Shown in pieces: positions 63,947-64,000 of a stretch of DNA of 64,000 nt; position 1 is the stretch's first letter, and the number at the start of each line of letters is the position of its first letter. The stretch is from positions 744,001 to 808,000 of the forward strand of contig NZ_QYAD01000001.1 in assembly GCF_016758255.1 (NCBI RefSeq), given 5' to 3'. Source of the stretch: Leucobacter chromiireducens subsp. chromiireducens (lineage in GTDB: Bacteria; Actinomycetota; Actinomycetes; Actinomycetales; Microbacteriaceae). The notes under the pieces were generated by a model. The model did not search any database and was not told where the DNA came from. It worked only from the letters and a program-made list of their open reading frames with translations. A program made the position numbers and the translations under genes.

Positions 63947-64000
63947 GCCGAGCCCCGATCCCGATCGAGACTAGTGCGCGACTCCCGCGCACTCGCCAAC

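Noticed and set aside
63607..63999. A minus-strand frame at the window end
   Set aside because: It is antisense to the glycerophosphodiesterase gene and has no ribosome-binding site or recognisable sequence.

Overview
The window is a GC-rich (roughly two-thirds G+C), densely packed actinobacterial chromosome segment. Gene order, GTG/TTG starts, 4-nt ATGA/GTGA overlaps, TANNNT -10 boxes and protein sequence style point to Microbacteriaceae, perhaps Leucobacter or a close relative. The genus is an inference from gene content; no 16S gene is present. I saw no rRNA, tRNA, insertion sequence, prophage or CRISPR array.

Layout: (1) 1-3136, the 3' end of rpoC, a terminator, and three uncharacterised genes (two membrane proteins and a four-cysteine protein). 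(2) 3166-7854, the str operon rpsL-rpsG-fusA-tuf. (3) 8037-10996, a two-gene envelope-glycan pair (FlaA1/CapD-type nucleotide-sugar dehydratase/epimerase and WecA-type phosphosugar transferase) lying between tuf and rpsJ. (4) 11098-27101, the S10, spc and alpha ribosomal clusters with secY, adk, map, infA and rpoA. rpsN is absent between rplE and rpsH, and rpsD is absent between rpsK and rpoA. (5) 27189-29231, a 31-bp perfect palindrome and a convergent OatA-like O-acyltransferase. (6) 29338-32743, truA, rplM-rpsI and glmM. (7) 32827-40459, a DUF3995 gene, coaA, then glmS-acpS-alr-tsaE-tsaB-rimI-tsaD. This run covers amino-sugar, D-alanine and acyl-carrier supply and the t6A tRNA-modification proteins. 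(8) 40583-44358, three DUF4190 membrane proteins, a THUMP-like methyltransferase, a frame-disrupted small gene, and groES under a CIRCE operator. (9) 44443-51712, a RarD-type permease, a double Lrp/AsnC regulator, a glutamine-amidotransferase-like hydrolase, a DUF3830 protein and a complete spermidine/putrescine-type ABC importer. (10) 51877-57789, guaB, guaB3, a SURF1 protein, a DUF3817 protein and guaA. (11) 57957-61377, a lower-GC three-gene set: XRE-cupin regulator, NhaC-type antiporter and class-V PLP enzyme. (12) 61398-63946, DUF1801, Bax inhibitor-1 family and glycerophosphodiesterase genes.

Most of the window is conserved growth machinery: transcription, translation, protein export, cell-wall precursor supply and GMP synthesis. 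The less ordinary material is regulatory. Seven genes have a -10-like hexamer ending exactly 6 nt before the start codon, which suggests leaderless mRNAs. The rpsL, rplM and infA promoters share an initially transcribed TTGGTG element. The S10 leader contains an intrinsic-terminator-like hairpin about 170 nt before rpsJ. AT-rich dyads sit in front of the amidotransferase/ABC cluster and the NhaC/PLP-enzyme cluster. No wholly new system stands out. The best candidates are the NhaC/PLP-enzyme module, the DUF3830/amidotransferase/polyamine-type importer cluster and the envelope genes embedded among ribosomal operons.
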